From NCBI GenBank assembly GCA_964407405.1, contig CAYOVH010000001.1:62001-126000 (forward strand): a DNA stretch of 64,000 nucleotides, written 5' to 3'. The position numbers and the translations under genes are program-made. The stretch comes from JASLCR01 sp964407405. Lineage in GTDB: Bacteria > Patescibacteriota > Saccharimonadia > Saccharimonadales > Saccharimonadaceae. Positions 14,701 through 22,512 of this stretch are shown one piece after another (the stretch's first letter is position 1; every line of letters begins with the position of its first letter). A model generated the notes under the pieces. That model was not told the origin of the DNA. It saw only the letters and a list, made by a program, of their open reading frames with translations, and searched no databases.

Positions 14701-14795
14701 TAGGTATTTAAAACGTGATTTAGTCCAAGGATATAGCAAAATAACAGAGGTGGTTTTGAATGTTTTTACAATACTTATTCACACAGGACGCAAAT

Positions 14796-14850
14796 AAATT
14801 GTATTTAATAAGCATAAGAAATTACAATTTGACACAATACTATGCTTATT
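14796..14850. repeat. Interleaved perfect inverted repeats (pseudoknot topology)
   Basis: AAATTGTA (14796-14803) pairs with TACAATTT (14823-14830), and AATAAGCATA (14807-14816) pairs with TATGCTTATT (14841-14850). The two stems are interleaved, so they could fold as an H-type pseudoknot on either strand. No gene covers this stretch (14638-14877). Confidence 0.5.
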
Positions 14851-14877
14851 TCAAAATGCACCACTGCTACCATGACA

Positions 14878-15192
14878 TTAGCTCAAAAATGCTGCAACTA
14901 GCGTGACGATAAATCCAATTGCCTGTATTCTGTTGCCCCAAATCCAAAGTATTGTTTCTCTGGCATTCAGACGGGTTGTTGCGTGCGCCACAAAGCCATT
15001 GCCGATGACAGCAGTTAACGCACCTAATATCAGTAGTGTGGTAGTAAACGGACTAGCATCACTCTTATAGCCGAACATTTGCGCCAACACTATAACCAGC
15101 ACGACTACACCGGCGGTAATTAGGATTGATTGCACTGTTGTACGCAGCATTATCTTTTTCATTTCGTCTTGAATATGTTTCGGCACTGCCAT
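14878..15192 (-). CDS. Small membrane protein
   Basis: 104 aa from the ATG at 15190-15192, which overlaps the stop of the gene upstream (TAATG), so the two are translated together. Hydrophobic segments at about residues 19-38, 50-70 and 83-103. The first 17 residues are polar and basic. No family recognised. Its coupling to a HEPN-like protein suggests a membrane partner. Confidence 0.65.
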   Translation of the reverse strand: MAVPKHIQDEMKKIMLRTTVQSILITAGVVVLVIVLAQMFGYKSDASPFTTTLLILGALTAVIGNGFVAHATTRLNARETILWIWGNRIQAIGFIVTLVAAFLS

Positions 15193-16163
15193 TACCGCAA
15201 CTCCCACTTATGTTCTTTGGAATTATATTTGTACTTATTCGGGTACGTATAGTCCAATATCATAAGCTTTGCAACTGTCTTTATGTTACTTAGATTCGGT
15301 ATGACGTGCGAGAACTCATCACTATGTTGACCGATGCCACTAAAGCTATCGTATTTATTATCCCTTACAAGTTGGTGTGCGACGTTGTAGTGATTTCGCA
15401 TGCTTATTAAGTCAAGAATAAACATAAAGAGCGGTGTACTAATAGTGGCAGGAAAGTTAGCAGATGCAAAGATATGGGTCGCTTTAGTAATATGTTTAAC
15501 TAGCGCATCATCATTCGGGTACTTACCGACATGCCTCCGTATAGTAGGCATTGGTGTTCGTTTTTTGCCCTTCCCTTTTAACGGAGCAAACCTATCAAGT
15601 AGCGCAAGAGCTACTGCGCCGTTCTCTTCTAGGTGCTCCAGTCCTTCCAGCACCTTGAAGAAGTTTAAGAATGATTCGGAGTGAAAGGAGAGGTCAGACA
15701 GCTCTTCTGCTCGCCTCCAGTAGCTCATCATCACTTTTGCCTTACTGTCTTTCACTGAGCCCAAATCGTTAAACAACTGCCTATCTATAGCTATTGCTTC
15801 AGGGCTGAATGTAATACTTGTACCACTCTGATGAATAGATGGGTAAAGATTTAATGTATTGATAGACCTAGTGCTACCATAGGAAGCCTCGTATCCCCAT
15901 TGCATGCTCAAACCATATGACATGTATGTTGTATTGCGCACGTGTGCCGCTACCTTGTCTATTAGTTTATTCACTTTGCGGTCTAGCTCCATATAGTCAT
16001 CGTCATTATGGGAGCCGGGAACTAAGTATTGCTTATGAGAGTGGATAATAATGCTATCAGCACCGACTTGTACACCCCATAAGTCCCTGCCAACCTTCAC
16101 GACATGCTGTTCGTTAAGATTAGAGTGTTCTACCGGAATAGTGATTCGTATGTTAGACAGCAT
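15192..16163 (-). CDS. Protein with HEPN-type RxnH motif
   Basis: 323 aa from the ATG at 16161-16163; an in-frame start at 16208 adds 15 residues. The N-terminal half is beta-rich. The C-terminal half is helical with an ESFLNFFKVLEGLE helix and a SMRNHYNVAHQ segment. R-x6-H here fits the Rx4-6H signature of HEPN RNases. The next gene in the opposite direction (16505) also has such a motif. HEPN proteins cut RNA in toxin and defence systems. The downstream coupled gene is a small membrane protein. The family call rests on the motif and helix pattern only. Confidence 0.55.
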   Translation of the reverse strand: MLSNIRITIPVEHSNLNEQHVVKVGRDLWGVQVGADSIIIHSHKQYLVPGSHNDDDYMELDRKVNKLIDKVAAHVRNTTYMSYGLSMQWGYEASYGSTRSINTLNLYPSIHQSGTSITFSPEAIAIDRQLFNDLGSVKDSKAKVMMSYWRRAEELSDLSFHSESFLNFFKVLEGLEHLEENGAVALALLDRFAPLKGKGKKRTPMPTIRRHVGKYPNDDALVKHITKATHIFASANFPATISTPLFMFILDLISMRNHYNVAHQLVRDNKYDSFSGIGQHSDEFSHVIPNLSNIKTVAKLMILDYTYPNKYKYNSKEHKWELR

Positions 16164-16504
16164 TATACTTATTTTACACACTATGTGTTCGTATGACTTA
16201 CGATACACCTAGCAGTTACCAAAATACTACCTCTCGTTTATGCTTTGTCAGCATCTATTTTGTACAGTTCTAGTAATTTTACTCCTGTTGTTTTGAGTCT
16301 TCGCCAGTTTATGTCTGGCGGACGCAACCCGCCTCTCTGACTGGCGCAGTCTATATAGCCAACAATCATATAGACTATATGAAATAAACCTCATTTACAG
16401 AGCGTTAGCCACCCCCGCCCCCAAACCTAAAAAGATACTATACAGGTATATATACTGTCTGCGTGGGTATGAGTGGCGCTTTTCAGTGCGTCTATAATAA
16501 AAGT
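16164..16504. other. Gene-free stretch with hairpins
   Basis: Holds several perfect short inverted repeats: CGCCAG/CTGGCG (16302-16307 / 16315-16320), GGCGG/CCGCC (16317-16321 / 16329-16333, overlapping the first), GACTG/CAGTC (16339-16343 / 16347-16351) and AGTCTATAT/ATATAGACT (16348-16356 / 16368-16376). The first two and the last two compete. It serves as the divergent regulatory region of two HEPN-motif genes. The right end has TATAAT (16493-16498) six bases before the ATG at 16505. Confidence 0.4.
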
Positions 16505-17515
16505 ATGAAAGCAGAGAATAAAGCTAAGTTAAAGAAACAAGCTGATAGCGAACGCGAACGCGCACTAGAAGCGGCAAAGAATAATGAGTACATGAGCGCG
16601 GCTTTTCACGCCGCCTCAGCCTTACGCTCCTATAATAGATTGAACGATAGCGAAAAGATACAGGAATTGAAGGCTCTAGTTGTAGAGTACAACTCTAAAT
16701 CAGAGCCGTTGAAGAAATTTGATATCAGTGTACCGTTCACCAAGAAGCAACAAGATGAATGGGAAGAACTCCTAAGCTCCTTTGTCAGCAAAGATACTCT
16801 CGCCGATAATCTGTTCATAGTGGGTAAATCAAGGGTGTTATTACCTCGCCTTGAGGAAGCAAAGAAAAACGCTAAGAACATTCGTCCCATCACCGCTCAG
16901 TTAGCTACTCATATGCAAATGGGTAACGATGGACATATCATTTCATATGATAATTTTGATAACTCATGGCTCAATGAGAACTATGGATTTCAAGTTAACC
17001 TTACGATGAGCATTCTAGATATTGTTTTTAGTAGACTTGTCGCAAGTAAGCAGCTCACTCGTGACGCCATTATGGATATATTCGTTAGCAAGAATACATA
17101 CACTACTGACCAGCTTCTCAAAATTGATGCCGCCCTTGAGAGAAGATTTGAGGGCGACTATTTCTCAGCAGTTCATATCATCACACCTCTTATAGAGAAT
17201 ATCTTCATGTATCTTTCGCGTCTTGTGGGACTTGATACTATCACGTTCAATGGCAAGCAGACGAGCACTAGAAATAAGAATCTATCTTCTGACATCTTAC
17301 AGTCTAAAGAGTACGGTGAGATGTGGGGTACAGACTTCTGCTATCTCCTAAGCTTCTTTTTGTATGACCCTACTGCTCATAGGTTCAGACATAAGATTGC
17401 GCATGGTGACATAAAAATGAACGAGTGTAACTTTACGACTTTCAATATGCTGTTCTATATCCTACTTAGAATGACCATGATGATTGAAGTTAAAGAAGTC
17501 CAAGTAGACGCTTAA
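16505..17515 (+). CDS. DUF4209-like HEPN protein
   Basis: 336 aa from the ATG at 16505. TATAAT ends six bases before it, so the transcript is leaderless; a GTG at 16463 would place the promoter inside the gene. The N-terminal part is charged and helical. The C-terminal part holds GDYFSAVHIITPLIENIF followed by a FRHKIAHGD segment, an R-x4-H motif. This matches the DUF4209 branch of HEPN proteins, which are candidate RNases or RNA binders. The stop overlaps the stop of the convergent ATPase gene by four bases. Confidence 0.65.
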   Translation: MKAENKAKLKKQADSERERALEAAKNNEYMSAAFHAASALRSYNRLNDSEKIQELKALVVEYNSKSEPLKKFDISVPFTKKQQDEWEELLSSFVSKDTLADNLFIVGKSRVLLPRLEEAKKNAKNIRPITAQLATHMQMGNDGHIISYDNFDNSWLNENYGFQVNLTMSILDIVFSRLVASKQLTRDAIMDIFVSKNTYTTDQLLKIDAALERRFEGDYFSAVHIITPLIENIFMYLSRLVGLDTITFNGKQTSTRNKNLSSDILQSKEYGEMWGTDFCYLLSFFLYDPTAHRFRHKIAHGDIKMNECNFTTFNMLFYILLRMTMMIEVKEVQVDA

Positions 17516-18093
17516 CTAGTCGCGACAACAAAACTATATTCAGGAAAGTCATCAGTGTCCGGCACGCCAAGATATTGTCGCGCTTCACTGTCATACTGAT
17601 GCCCAACTAGTATTACTTCACATGCCCCTATGAGGCGTTTAGAGACCGTCTGAGGGCTTATGACTGACGTAGAGTAGATTATCTTTATGTTCGCAGATTG
17701 TGCATGCGAAGTTATCTCTGTGAAGTACTTCTCGTATCTGTTCTGGTCGAGCCGTGCCATGTTGCATTCTTCGATAAAAATAATAAGCTCAGCTTTTTCG
17801 TTTGGTCTTCCTGACTTAGCAAGCTCAGCGTATCGCTCAAGTACTTCAAGTGCTTTTTCGGCATCAAACTCAACCAACTCTTCTATGTATTCAGGATGTT
17901 TATCGCGTAGTATCTCGGCATCTACACCAGTCATATCGAGTATGACAAAGCGTAGCTCATCGGGTTTCTTTGCCTGTATGAATCGCTTGAACAACGTCTC
18001 GCATAGCACCGACTTGCCACAGCCGGTCTTGCCCACGAGCAGCAAAGAGTTACCAGTGTTGAATGTGAAGTAGTCAGCTGATGTGATGTTCAT
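17512..18093 (-). CDS. Small FtsK/HerA-type P-loop ATPase
   Basis: 193 aa. Walker A GKTGCGKS (residues 21-28), a VILDMTG strand near 50, and a Walker B-like IIFIEECN strand with Glu residues near 106-113, then a STSVISP sensor strand. This is an FtsK/HerA-like motor core without the usual membrane or DNA-binding gamma domain, about a third of normal FtsK length. It could pump DNA in a mobilisation or defence complex. It starts five bases after the small membrane protein and belongs to the operon 18981-17512, whose leader is pseudoknot RNA copy 3. Confidence 0.7.
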   Translation of the reverse strand: MNITSADYFTFNTGNSLLLVGKTGCGKSVLCETLFKRFIQAKKPDELRFVILDMTGVDAEILRDKHPEYIEELVEFDAEKALEVLERYAELAKSGRPNEKAELIIFIEECNMARLDQNRYEKYFTEITSHAQSANIKIIYSTSVISPQTVSKRLIGACEVILVGHQYDSEARQYLGVPDTDDFPEYSFVVATS

Positions 18094-18098
18094 ATGAG

Positions 18099-18278
18099 TT
18101 ACTTGGTATTGCGCTTCTTATTAACTAGCGTACCAGCTATGAGTCCGAGCAATGCCATGCTCAGTCCAGTCCATAGTGGCGCATCGTGCGGGTCTGCTGC
18201 CACAAAGTAGGCAACATCGAAGACTGTGATGATGAGTAGTATGAGTACTGCTAGTATGTATTTTATGGTTAGGTTCAT
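18099..18278 (-). CDS. Two-helix membrane protein (59 aa)
   Basis: Start ATG at 18276-18278 behind AAAGGAGA (18284-18291), clearly better than the upstream in-frame start. Two hydrophobic segments (about residues 6-27 and 35-51) separated by a short acidic loop, with a basic Lys/Arg tail. It probably anchors or partners the ATPase encoded five bases downstream. Family not recognised. Confidence 0.7.
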   Translation of the reverse strand: MNLTIKYILAVLILLIITVFDVAYFVAADPHDAPLWTGLSMALLGLIAGTLVNKKRNTK

Positions 18279-18297
18279 GTGATTCTCCTTTACTGTT

Positions 18298-18981
18298 TTA
18301 CTTCGCATATGGATTAGACTCGTGATAGTCATTGACTGCTTTGTTGAGAAGTTCAGGGTTATTCATTATGTTGTTAGCAGTCTCACGGAACAAAACCAGT
18401 GCCTCGTCTTCTCCAATCCTCTTTCTAATATCAGCGCCTATGCCAACTTTGAATTGTCTACTATTCCACTCCTTGACCAATTGCCACATGAGTTTTCGTT
18501 TCCATAACGGAGACTTCTTGTATAGTCTGCCTATTGTTACTGACACTAACCACTCAAATTCTTCCATAAGTTTGTCGTCTTCGTTAGTTTTATTTTCTTC
18601 AGTCTTACTCTTGGCATATTCCAAGAATGATTCTGGTCTTTCAGACTCTACAAGCTCCTTAACGACACTATATTGGGTCATAGTAAAGCCAAGTGTTTCT
18701 TCTGACAGCCCAGATGTTAACAAGTCAGAAGCGTTCCTGTTGATAGCACTTGTATAAATTATGCCGAGACACACGAGCAGTAAAGTATCTTGCTTTGTGT
18801 TAATCGTATGCGCCTCATCAAGAAATATGTGAAGATACTTACCGTCTAGGTGGCTCTTCTTTGCTATTTCAACAGACATTATCACGGCAGTCCCATATTG
18901 TTTTATAGCTTCACTTTCAGATTCAGCAATAACTTCTTTAGCGTGATGTATGATGCTCTGCTCTAGTTCTGTATCTGCCAT
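18298..18981 (-). CDS. Hypothetical protein, first gene after pseudoknot RNA 3
   Basis: 227 aa from the ATG at 18979-18981, with AAAAAAGGAG (about 18989-18998) at proper spacing. Soluble at the ends, with a helical hydrophobic stretch LLLVCLGIIYTSA near residue 70. An Lys/Glu-rich middle is followed by a tryptophan-containing basic segment. No family recognised. It leads a three-gene operon with a small membrane protein and an FtsK-like ATPase. Confidence 0.6.
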   Translation of the reverse strand: MADTELEQSIIHHAKEVIAESESEAIKQYGTAVIMSVEIAKKSHLDGKYLHIFLDEAHTINTKQDTLLLVCLGIIYTSAINRNASDLLTSGLSEETLGFTMTQYSVVKELVESERPESFLEYAKSKTEENKTNEDDKLMEEFEWLVSVTIGRLYKKSPLWKRKLMWQLVKEWNSRQFKVGIGADIRKRIGEDEALVLFRETANNIMNNPELLNKAVNDYHESNPYAK

Positions 18982-19018
18982 AGGCAAGCTCCTTTTTTAG
19001 TTGAGCGTGCCCTGAAAC

Positions 19019-19146
19019 AAAAAAGGACACCGCAAGGTGTTCTAAGCCATTCACAATAGGTTTTAGCCTACCGCTTATGCGGTGCCCTTTTCTTGGCTAA
19101 AACCAAACCATATGAAATGGCGGGTCTATTGTGAAATGCTTAGAAC
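19019..19146 (-). ncRNA. Pseudoknot RNA, copy 3 (leader of the 18981-17512 operon)
   Basis: Read on the minus strand. Promoter TGA-TATAAT (19161-19153), six bases, then G19146 as first base of the outer stem 19146-19126 / 19059-19039 (19 of 21 positions paired, one 2x2 internal loop). Next come a small CCAT/ATGG hairpin (19120-19108) and an inner stem 19103-19095 / 19068-19060 (9 bp). The inner-loop strand 19091-19079 (AAAAGGGCACCGC) pairs with 19033-19021 (GCGGTGTCCTTTT), 13 bp with one G-U. The T run ends at 19019. The same 3' strand can form an ACACC/GGTGT hairpin (19040-19027) before the T run, a terminator alternative. Confidence 0.75.
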
Positions 19147-19195
19147 ATACTCATTATATCACTACTTACCTCTGGTCGGTTATAATGACAACAGG

Positions 19196-19894
19196 ATGAC
19201 TAATGACGATTGGACTATTCGAGTACTCGAAAAGCTGAGAAAGTTTATTAACGACGGCTATATGAAGCAATTTGTTGGCTGGGGATACGACAATGAATCA
19301 AGTAAAGAGGATGAGAATCGGGCATTGTTACGACTTGAGACAAACAAAGTCATTACTGTATGGACGGATGAATCAGGTAGTTTCTTTCCTGATAAGCAGG
19401 GCGTTCTCGTAACAGGCGAGGACAACTTCGGCGCATACGACATGACTACAGGCAACCTCAACCGTGATGCCATAGTAGGCAACTTTAACGCCAGTGCATA
19501 TGAGCGAGCGTGCTCTACGGCAGGCATCGATGCATACTCAGAATCGTATAAAGCTTCTCTACAATTTGAAGGCTTTGGCACTACACCGGTTGTCTTAGTC
19601 GGTAACGACAAGTATCGCTTCAGCCCTCTTCAGGAAGACAAGAATAAGCACCGTCTCTTCAAGGCAATATCAAAACATGCAGAAAAACTCATTTCAATCA
19701 AGAACGTCAGGACAATCAAAGGACTAGAAGAAGTAAGCAATCTTAATAAGCTGCTAGAAAATAGTGTATTCGCGAGCGGTTCTCCACTTGCACCTTTCAT
19801 CACCCTCACGAAGGACTCTATTGTGTTCCATGCCGATAAGCTTCTTACTCCATCTCAGCTCAGTGCTATTAAGCAACACTCAAAAACTATCTAA
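19196..19894 (+). CDS. Hypothetical protein
   Basis: 232 aa from the ATG at 19196. A TATAAT at 19181-19186 lies nine bases upstream, which fits a leaderless transcript. An upstream in-frame ATG at 19082 lies inside the RNA copy 3 region and is less likely. The protein is soluble and mixed alpha/beta with a WTDESGSFFPDKQG segment near residue 58 and a hydrophobic TTPVVLVG strand near 129. No motif recognised. It is transcribed divergently from the RNA 3 operon. Confidence 0.55.
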   Translation: MTNDDWTIRVLEKLRKFINDGYMKQFVGWGYDNESSKEDENRALLRLETNKVITVWTDESGSFFPDKQGVLVTGEDNFGAYDMTTGNLNRDAIVGNFNASAYERACSTAGIDAYSESYKASLQFEGFGTTPVVLVGNDKYRFSPLQEDKNKHRLFKAISKHAEKLISIKNVRTIKGLEEVSNLNKLLENSVFASGSPLAPFITLTKDSIVFHADKLLTPSQLSAIKQHSKTI

Positions 19895-19983
19895 ATTTCT
19901 AACTTTTTCTAACTCCACGCAATAAACATTCTAGCTAGCTCGCACTCTCTGCGGGTTCTTTTCGTTTGTCGTTTAATGCCTTG

Positions 19984-20035
19984 CAGGATGACACCAAAAG
20001 CCACCTGACTATCAGTCATCCTGTCGGGTGGCTTT
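19984..20035 (+). ncRNA. H-type pseudoknot before small-gene pair (possible simplified copy)
   Basis: CAGGATGAC (19984-19992) pairs with GTCATCCTG (20015-20023), 9 bp. AAAGCCACCT (19997-20006) pairs with GGGTGGCTTT (20026-20035), 10 bp with one G-U. The stems are interleaved. As in the three larger copies, the inner strand starts with AAAG and the 3' strand ends in CTTT. A possible -10 TTTAAT lies six bases before 19984. The pseudoknot ends 18 bases before the start codon of the 54-aa gene, so translational control is plausible. Confidence 0.6.
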
Positions 20036-20053
20036 CCATATTCGGAGAGTTTG

Positions 20054-20218
20054 ATGACACTAGCGAAAGATTTAATCGAGCAATTCCAGCGGCTATACCT
20101 CGCCAAGTTTGGTGAGCAGATTAGCTATGGTAGGGCCGAGCAAGAACTGAAAGAGCTTGCGGGGTTGGTGCGTATCACATCTCCTAAGAAAGGAGCTAGG
20201 CAATGTCCGAGCAACTAA
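20054..20218 (+). CDS. Small helical protein (54 aa)
   Basis: ATG at 20054 behind GGAGAG (20044-20049), ending at TAA 20216-20218. The product is helical (TLAKDLIEQFQRLYLAKFGE near the N-terminus) and resembles the small plasmid/element proteins that often sit upstream of serine recombinases in CPR genomes. Its 3' end overlaps the start of the 20203 gene by 16 bases in another frame, so the two are coupled. It may be a DNA-binding or directionality factor; this is inferred from position only. Confidence 0.65.
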   Translation: MTLAKDLIEQFQRLYLAKFGEQISYGRAEQELKELAGLVRITSPKKGARQCPSN

Positions 20219-20583
20219 CAATTAAAGAAGTAAAGGTGGATGTGCATCAGGAGGTGTACGAAGGATTCAGGGTAAAGGTATTATTGCCTGACATTGGGAT
20301 GTTCATTAATGGAGTGCGAGTGTATCCGCCAAATCCAAAGCACCCTGATAAGTGGGTCGTGTACACGCCTGAGTATGGAGAGCGGCAGAAAGGCAAGCGT
20401 CCTAAACGTGCAGTAGAGTTTAGCTCGAAGCTTCCGCTCTGGCACATGGTAGTCGAAGCATGCATTGAAGCTATCAAGGAATACACTGCTGGCGACCCGA
20501 CTTCGGACTATCATTCCGTCAAGGATGTAGTACTGGATGACATTGACGATGCACCTATTGACCTATCGCTAATTCCCTACTAA
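20203..20583 (+). CDS. Hypothetical protein upstream of recombinase 2
   Basis: 126 aa. AAGAAAGGAG (20187-20196) is a good ribosome site. Beta-rich N-terminal half (GFRVKVLLPDIGMFINGVRVYPP) with a basic Lys/Arg segment at about residues 63-70, a helix near 80-95 and an acidic C-terminus (VLDDIDDAPIDL). The mix of basic middle and acidic tail fits a nucleic-acid binder. No family recognised. Its overlap with the 54-aa gene and position before the recombinase suggest a shared role in element mobility. Confidence 0.6.
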   Translation: MSEQLTIKEVKVDVHQEVYEGFRVKVLLPDIGMFINGVRVYPPNPKHPDKWVVYTPEYGERQKGKRPKRAVEFSSKLPLWHMVVEACIEAIKEYTAGDPTSDYHSVKDVVLDDIDDAPIDLSLIPY

Positions 20584-20680
20584 AGCCAACACCTTTACAT
20601 AGTAAGAGACTTCTATATATAGAGATATCTAGTTATATAAAGTTCTCTTCTATGTAGAGATGTACTCCCAGAGGTGAAAG

Positions 20681-20689
20681 TGTTATAAT
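20681..20689 (+). promoter_or_regulatory. Extended -10 promoter of pseudoknot RNA 2
   Basis: TGT-TATAAT followed by six bases and G20696, the first base of the RNA 2 outer stem. No consensus -35 is seen. The stretch 20584-20680 before it holds short AT-rich repeats (AGAGAYWTCTA-like) but no gene. Confidence 0.65.
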
Positions 20690-20695
20690 TAAAGG

Positions 20696-20806
20696 GTTGA
20701 AACATCCATAACTAGACAAAGTCTGTATTTATTTCTGTCTCTAAAGGACGGCTGGCTACAGAAGATGACTTTGTCATTGGATGTTTCAACACCCAGTCGT
20801 CCTTTT
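20696..20806 (+). ncRNA. Pseudoknot RNA, copy 2 (leader of recombinase 2)
   Basis: Outer stem 20696-20708 / 20778-20790 (GTTGAAACATCCA / TGGATGTTTCAAC, 13 bp perfect). Inner stem 20715-20723 / 20767-20775 (GACAAAGTC / GACTTTGTC, 9 bp perfect), extended by TGTA/TACA. The inner-loop strand 20743-20755 (AAAGGACGGCTGG) pairs with 20793-20805 (CCAGTCGTCCTTT), 13 bp with one G-U. The T run is shorter (20803-20806) and I see no competing terminator hairpin in this copy. The recombinase start codon is 24 bases further on, behind AGGAG (20818-20822). Confidence 0.75.
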
Positions 20807-20829
20807 AAGTTGAAGACAGGAGTAATGAA

Positions 20830-22512
20830 ATGATTGAACGTAACAATAAAGACCTGCGATATAAACTATATACTCGCAAGTCTACTGACTCAGAAGACAA
20901 ACAAGTACAGTCGCTTGATGACCAAGTAAACGTGATGAAAAATATTGCTAAACTAGCAGATGCTCACATTATCAGTGAGCCACTTCAAGAAGCAAAGTCC
21001 GCCAAGAAACCGTATGCTCGCCCATTATTCGAGGAGTTGCTACAGGACATTGAAGATGGCAAGGTTGATGGCATTGTTACTTGGAAGCTCGACCGCCTAT
21101 CACGCAATCCCACTGACAGTGGGCGTATCCAGCAGTTACTACAGGACGGCAAGCTAAAGCACATCCTTACGTCAGACAAAAGCTACTACCCTGAGGATAA
21201 TGCTATCGTGTTTAGCGTTGAAGCTGGCATGTCCAACCAGTACATTCGTGAATTATCGGTCAACACAAAGCGTGGCATGCGCTCTAAGGCAGAGAAAGGA
21301 GACAAGCCAGGAGTACCGCCTATTGGTTACCTGAATGACAAGCTGGAAAAGACTATCATTATCGACAGCGAACGTTTTCATTTAATCCGTATTCTGTGGG
21401 ACAAGATGTTGACCGGCACATACTCTATGGCACAACTTGCACGTATCGCAGACAAGGAGTTGCACATTACAACAGTTCGGCGCAACAAGATTGGCGGCAA
21501 CCCTATTGCCTATTCCACCCTTTGTGTGATGTTCAGGAATCCTTTTTACATGGGCAAGCTTAGCTACAACGGCGAACTATATCAAGGTAATCACACACCT
21601 ATGGTAAGTGAGGAAGAGTTTGAGCGAGTTCAGCAAATCATCGACCCAAGCCACACAACTCGCCCGAAAGACCCGGACACTAACTTCCTACTTCGCAACC
21701 TGTTTAAGTGTGGTGAGTGTGGCTTTGCTATTACTGCCGAGCGCAAATATAAAACTATCAAGAAGACTGGCGAACGTAAGGCGTATATCTACTATCACTG
21801 TACCGGGAAGAGTAAGCACTCCAAATGCAGCCAGCCGCACCTACACTCTGCAGAGGATGAGTTGATTAAGCAAATCAAGACTAAGCTCTCCCGCTTCACT
21901 ATTGACCCGGACTTCTACCGACTCGCCATTGAAGCATTGGCTCAGGAAGAAGATGAAGTTGTAGCAAAAGACCAAGCACAGACACTTGCTCGTGATAAAG
22001 CAATCGAGAAAAAGAAGCAGGCAATCACCGGCTTGCGCCGCATGCGTTACACGGGCGAAGTCACTGATGATTCGTGGTATCACACCGAGATGCAGACGCT
22101 TGAAGATGAGCTTGAGGCTCTTCAGAATGTACGCAACAAGGCAGAGTACAAAGCCCGCAACTGGCGCGAGGTGGCTAACGAGGTATTCACCTTCGCGCGC
22201 TACGCCAAAGAGGACTTTGATAGTGACGACCTTGAAAAGAAGCGCACCGTCGTGTTCAAGCTTGGCGAAGCACTGACAATTTTGGATAGAACTATTCAAT
22301 TCACCCCTAATAAATACTTCATTCCTATCGAAAAGATGAACGAACAAATCAGCCAGCTAGAGAATATGGTTAGAACCGAAAATAATGACACTCAAAAAAG
22401 CAAAAACACCCCTGTTGGAGTGCTTGCTGTACCTAATAAATCGACGTCCCTCTTGGACGATAATCTATCTTGGCTCCCGGGGCGAGATTCGAACTCGCGA
22501 CCAATTGGTTAA
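20830..22512 (+). CDS. Large serine recombinase 2, 3' end inside tRNA-Asn
   Basis: 560 aa. The catalytic serine is S18 in YTRKSTDSEDKQ, with the active-site helix LDRLSRNPTD. A recombinase domain, a zinc ribbon (CGECGFA, then YYHCTGKSKHSKC) and a long coiled coil (about residues 365-440) follow, the full large-serine-recombinase plan. The last 13 codons (WLPGRDSNSRPIG) and the stop lie in the antisense of the tRNA-Asn gene, with the TAA at 22510-22512 in the anticodon loop. Either the natural gene end was supplied by the chromosome on integration or the element carries that tRNA segment. It should integrate and excise the element at this tRNA. Confidence 0.95.
   Translation: MIERNNKDLRYKLYTRKSTDSEDKQVQSLDDQVNVMKNIAKLADAHIISEPLQEAKSAKKPYARPLFEELLQDIEDGKVDGIVTWKLDRLSRNPTDSGRIQQLLQDGKLKHILTSDKSYYPEDNAIVFSVEAGMSNQYIRELSVNTKRGMRSKAEKGDKPGVPPIGYLNDKLEKTIIIDSERFHLIRILWDKMLTGTYSMAQLARIADKELHITTVRRNKIGGNPIAYSTLCVMFRNPFYMGKLSYNGELYQGNHTPMVSEEEFERVQQIIDPSHTTRPKDPDTNFLLRNLFKCGECGFAITAERKYKTIKKTGERKAYIYYHCTGKSKHSKCSQPHLHSAEDELIKQIKTKLSRFTIDPDFYRLAIEALAQEEDEVVAKDQAQTLARDKAIEKKKQAITGLRRMRYTGEVTDDSWYHTEMQTLEDELEALQNVRNKAEYKARNWREVANEVFTFARYAKEDFDSDDLEKKRTVVFKLGEALTILDRTIQFTPNKYFIPIEKMNEQISQLENMVRTENNDTQKSKNTPVGVLAVPNKSTSLLDDNLSWLPGRDSNSRPIG

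Noticed and set aside
19082..19195. N-terminal extension of the 19196 gene
   Set aside because: It lies across the RNA 3 promoter and stem; a TATAAT sits nine bases before the 19196 ATG.
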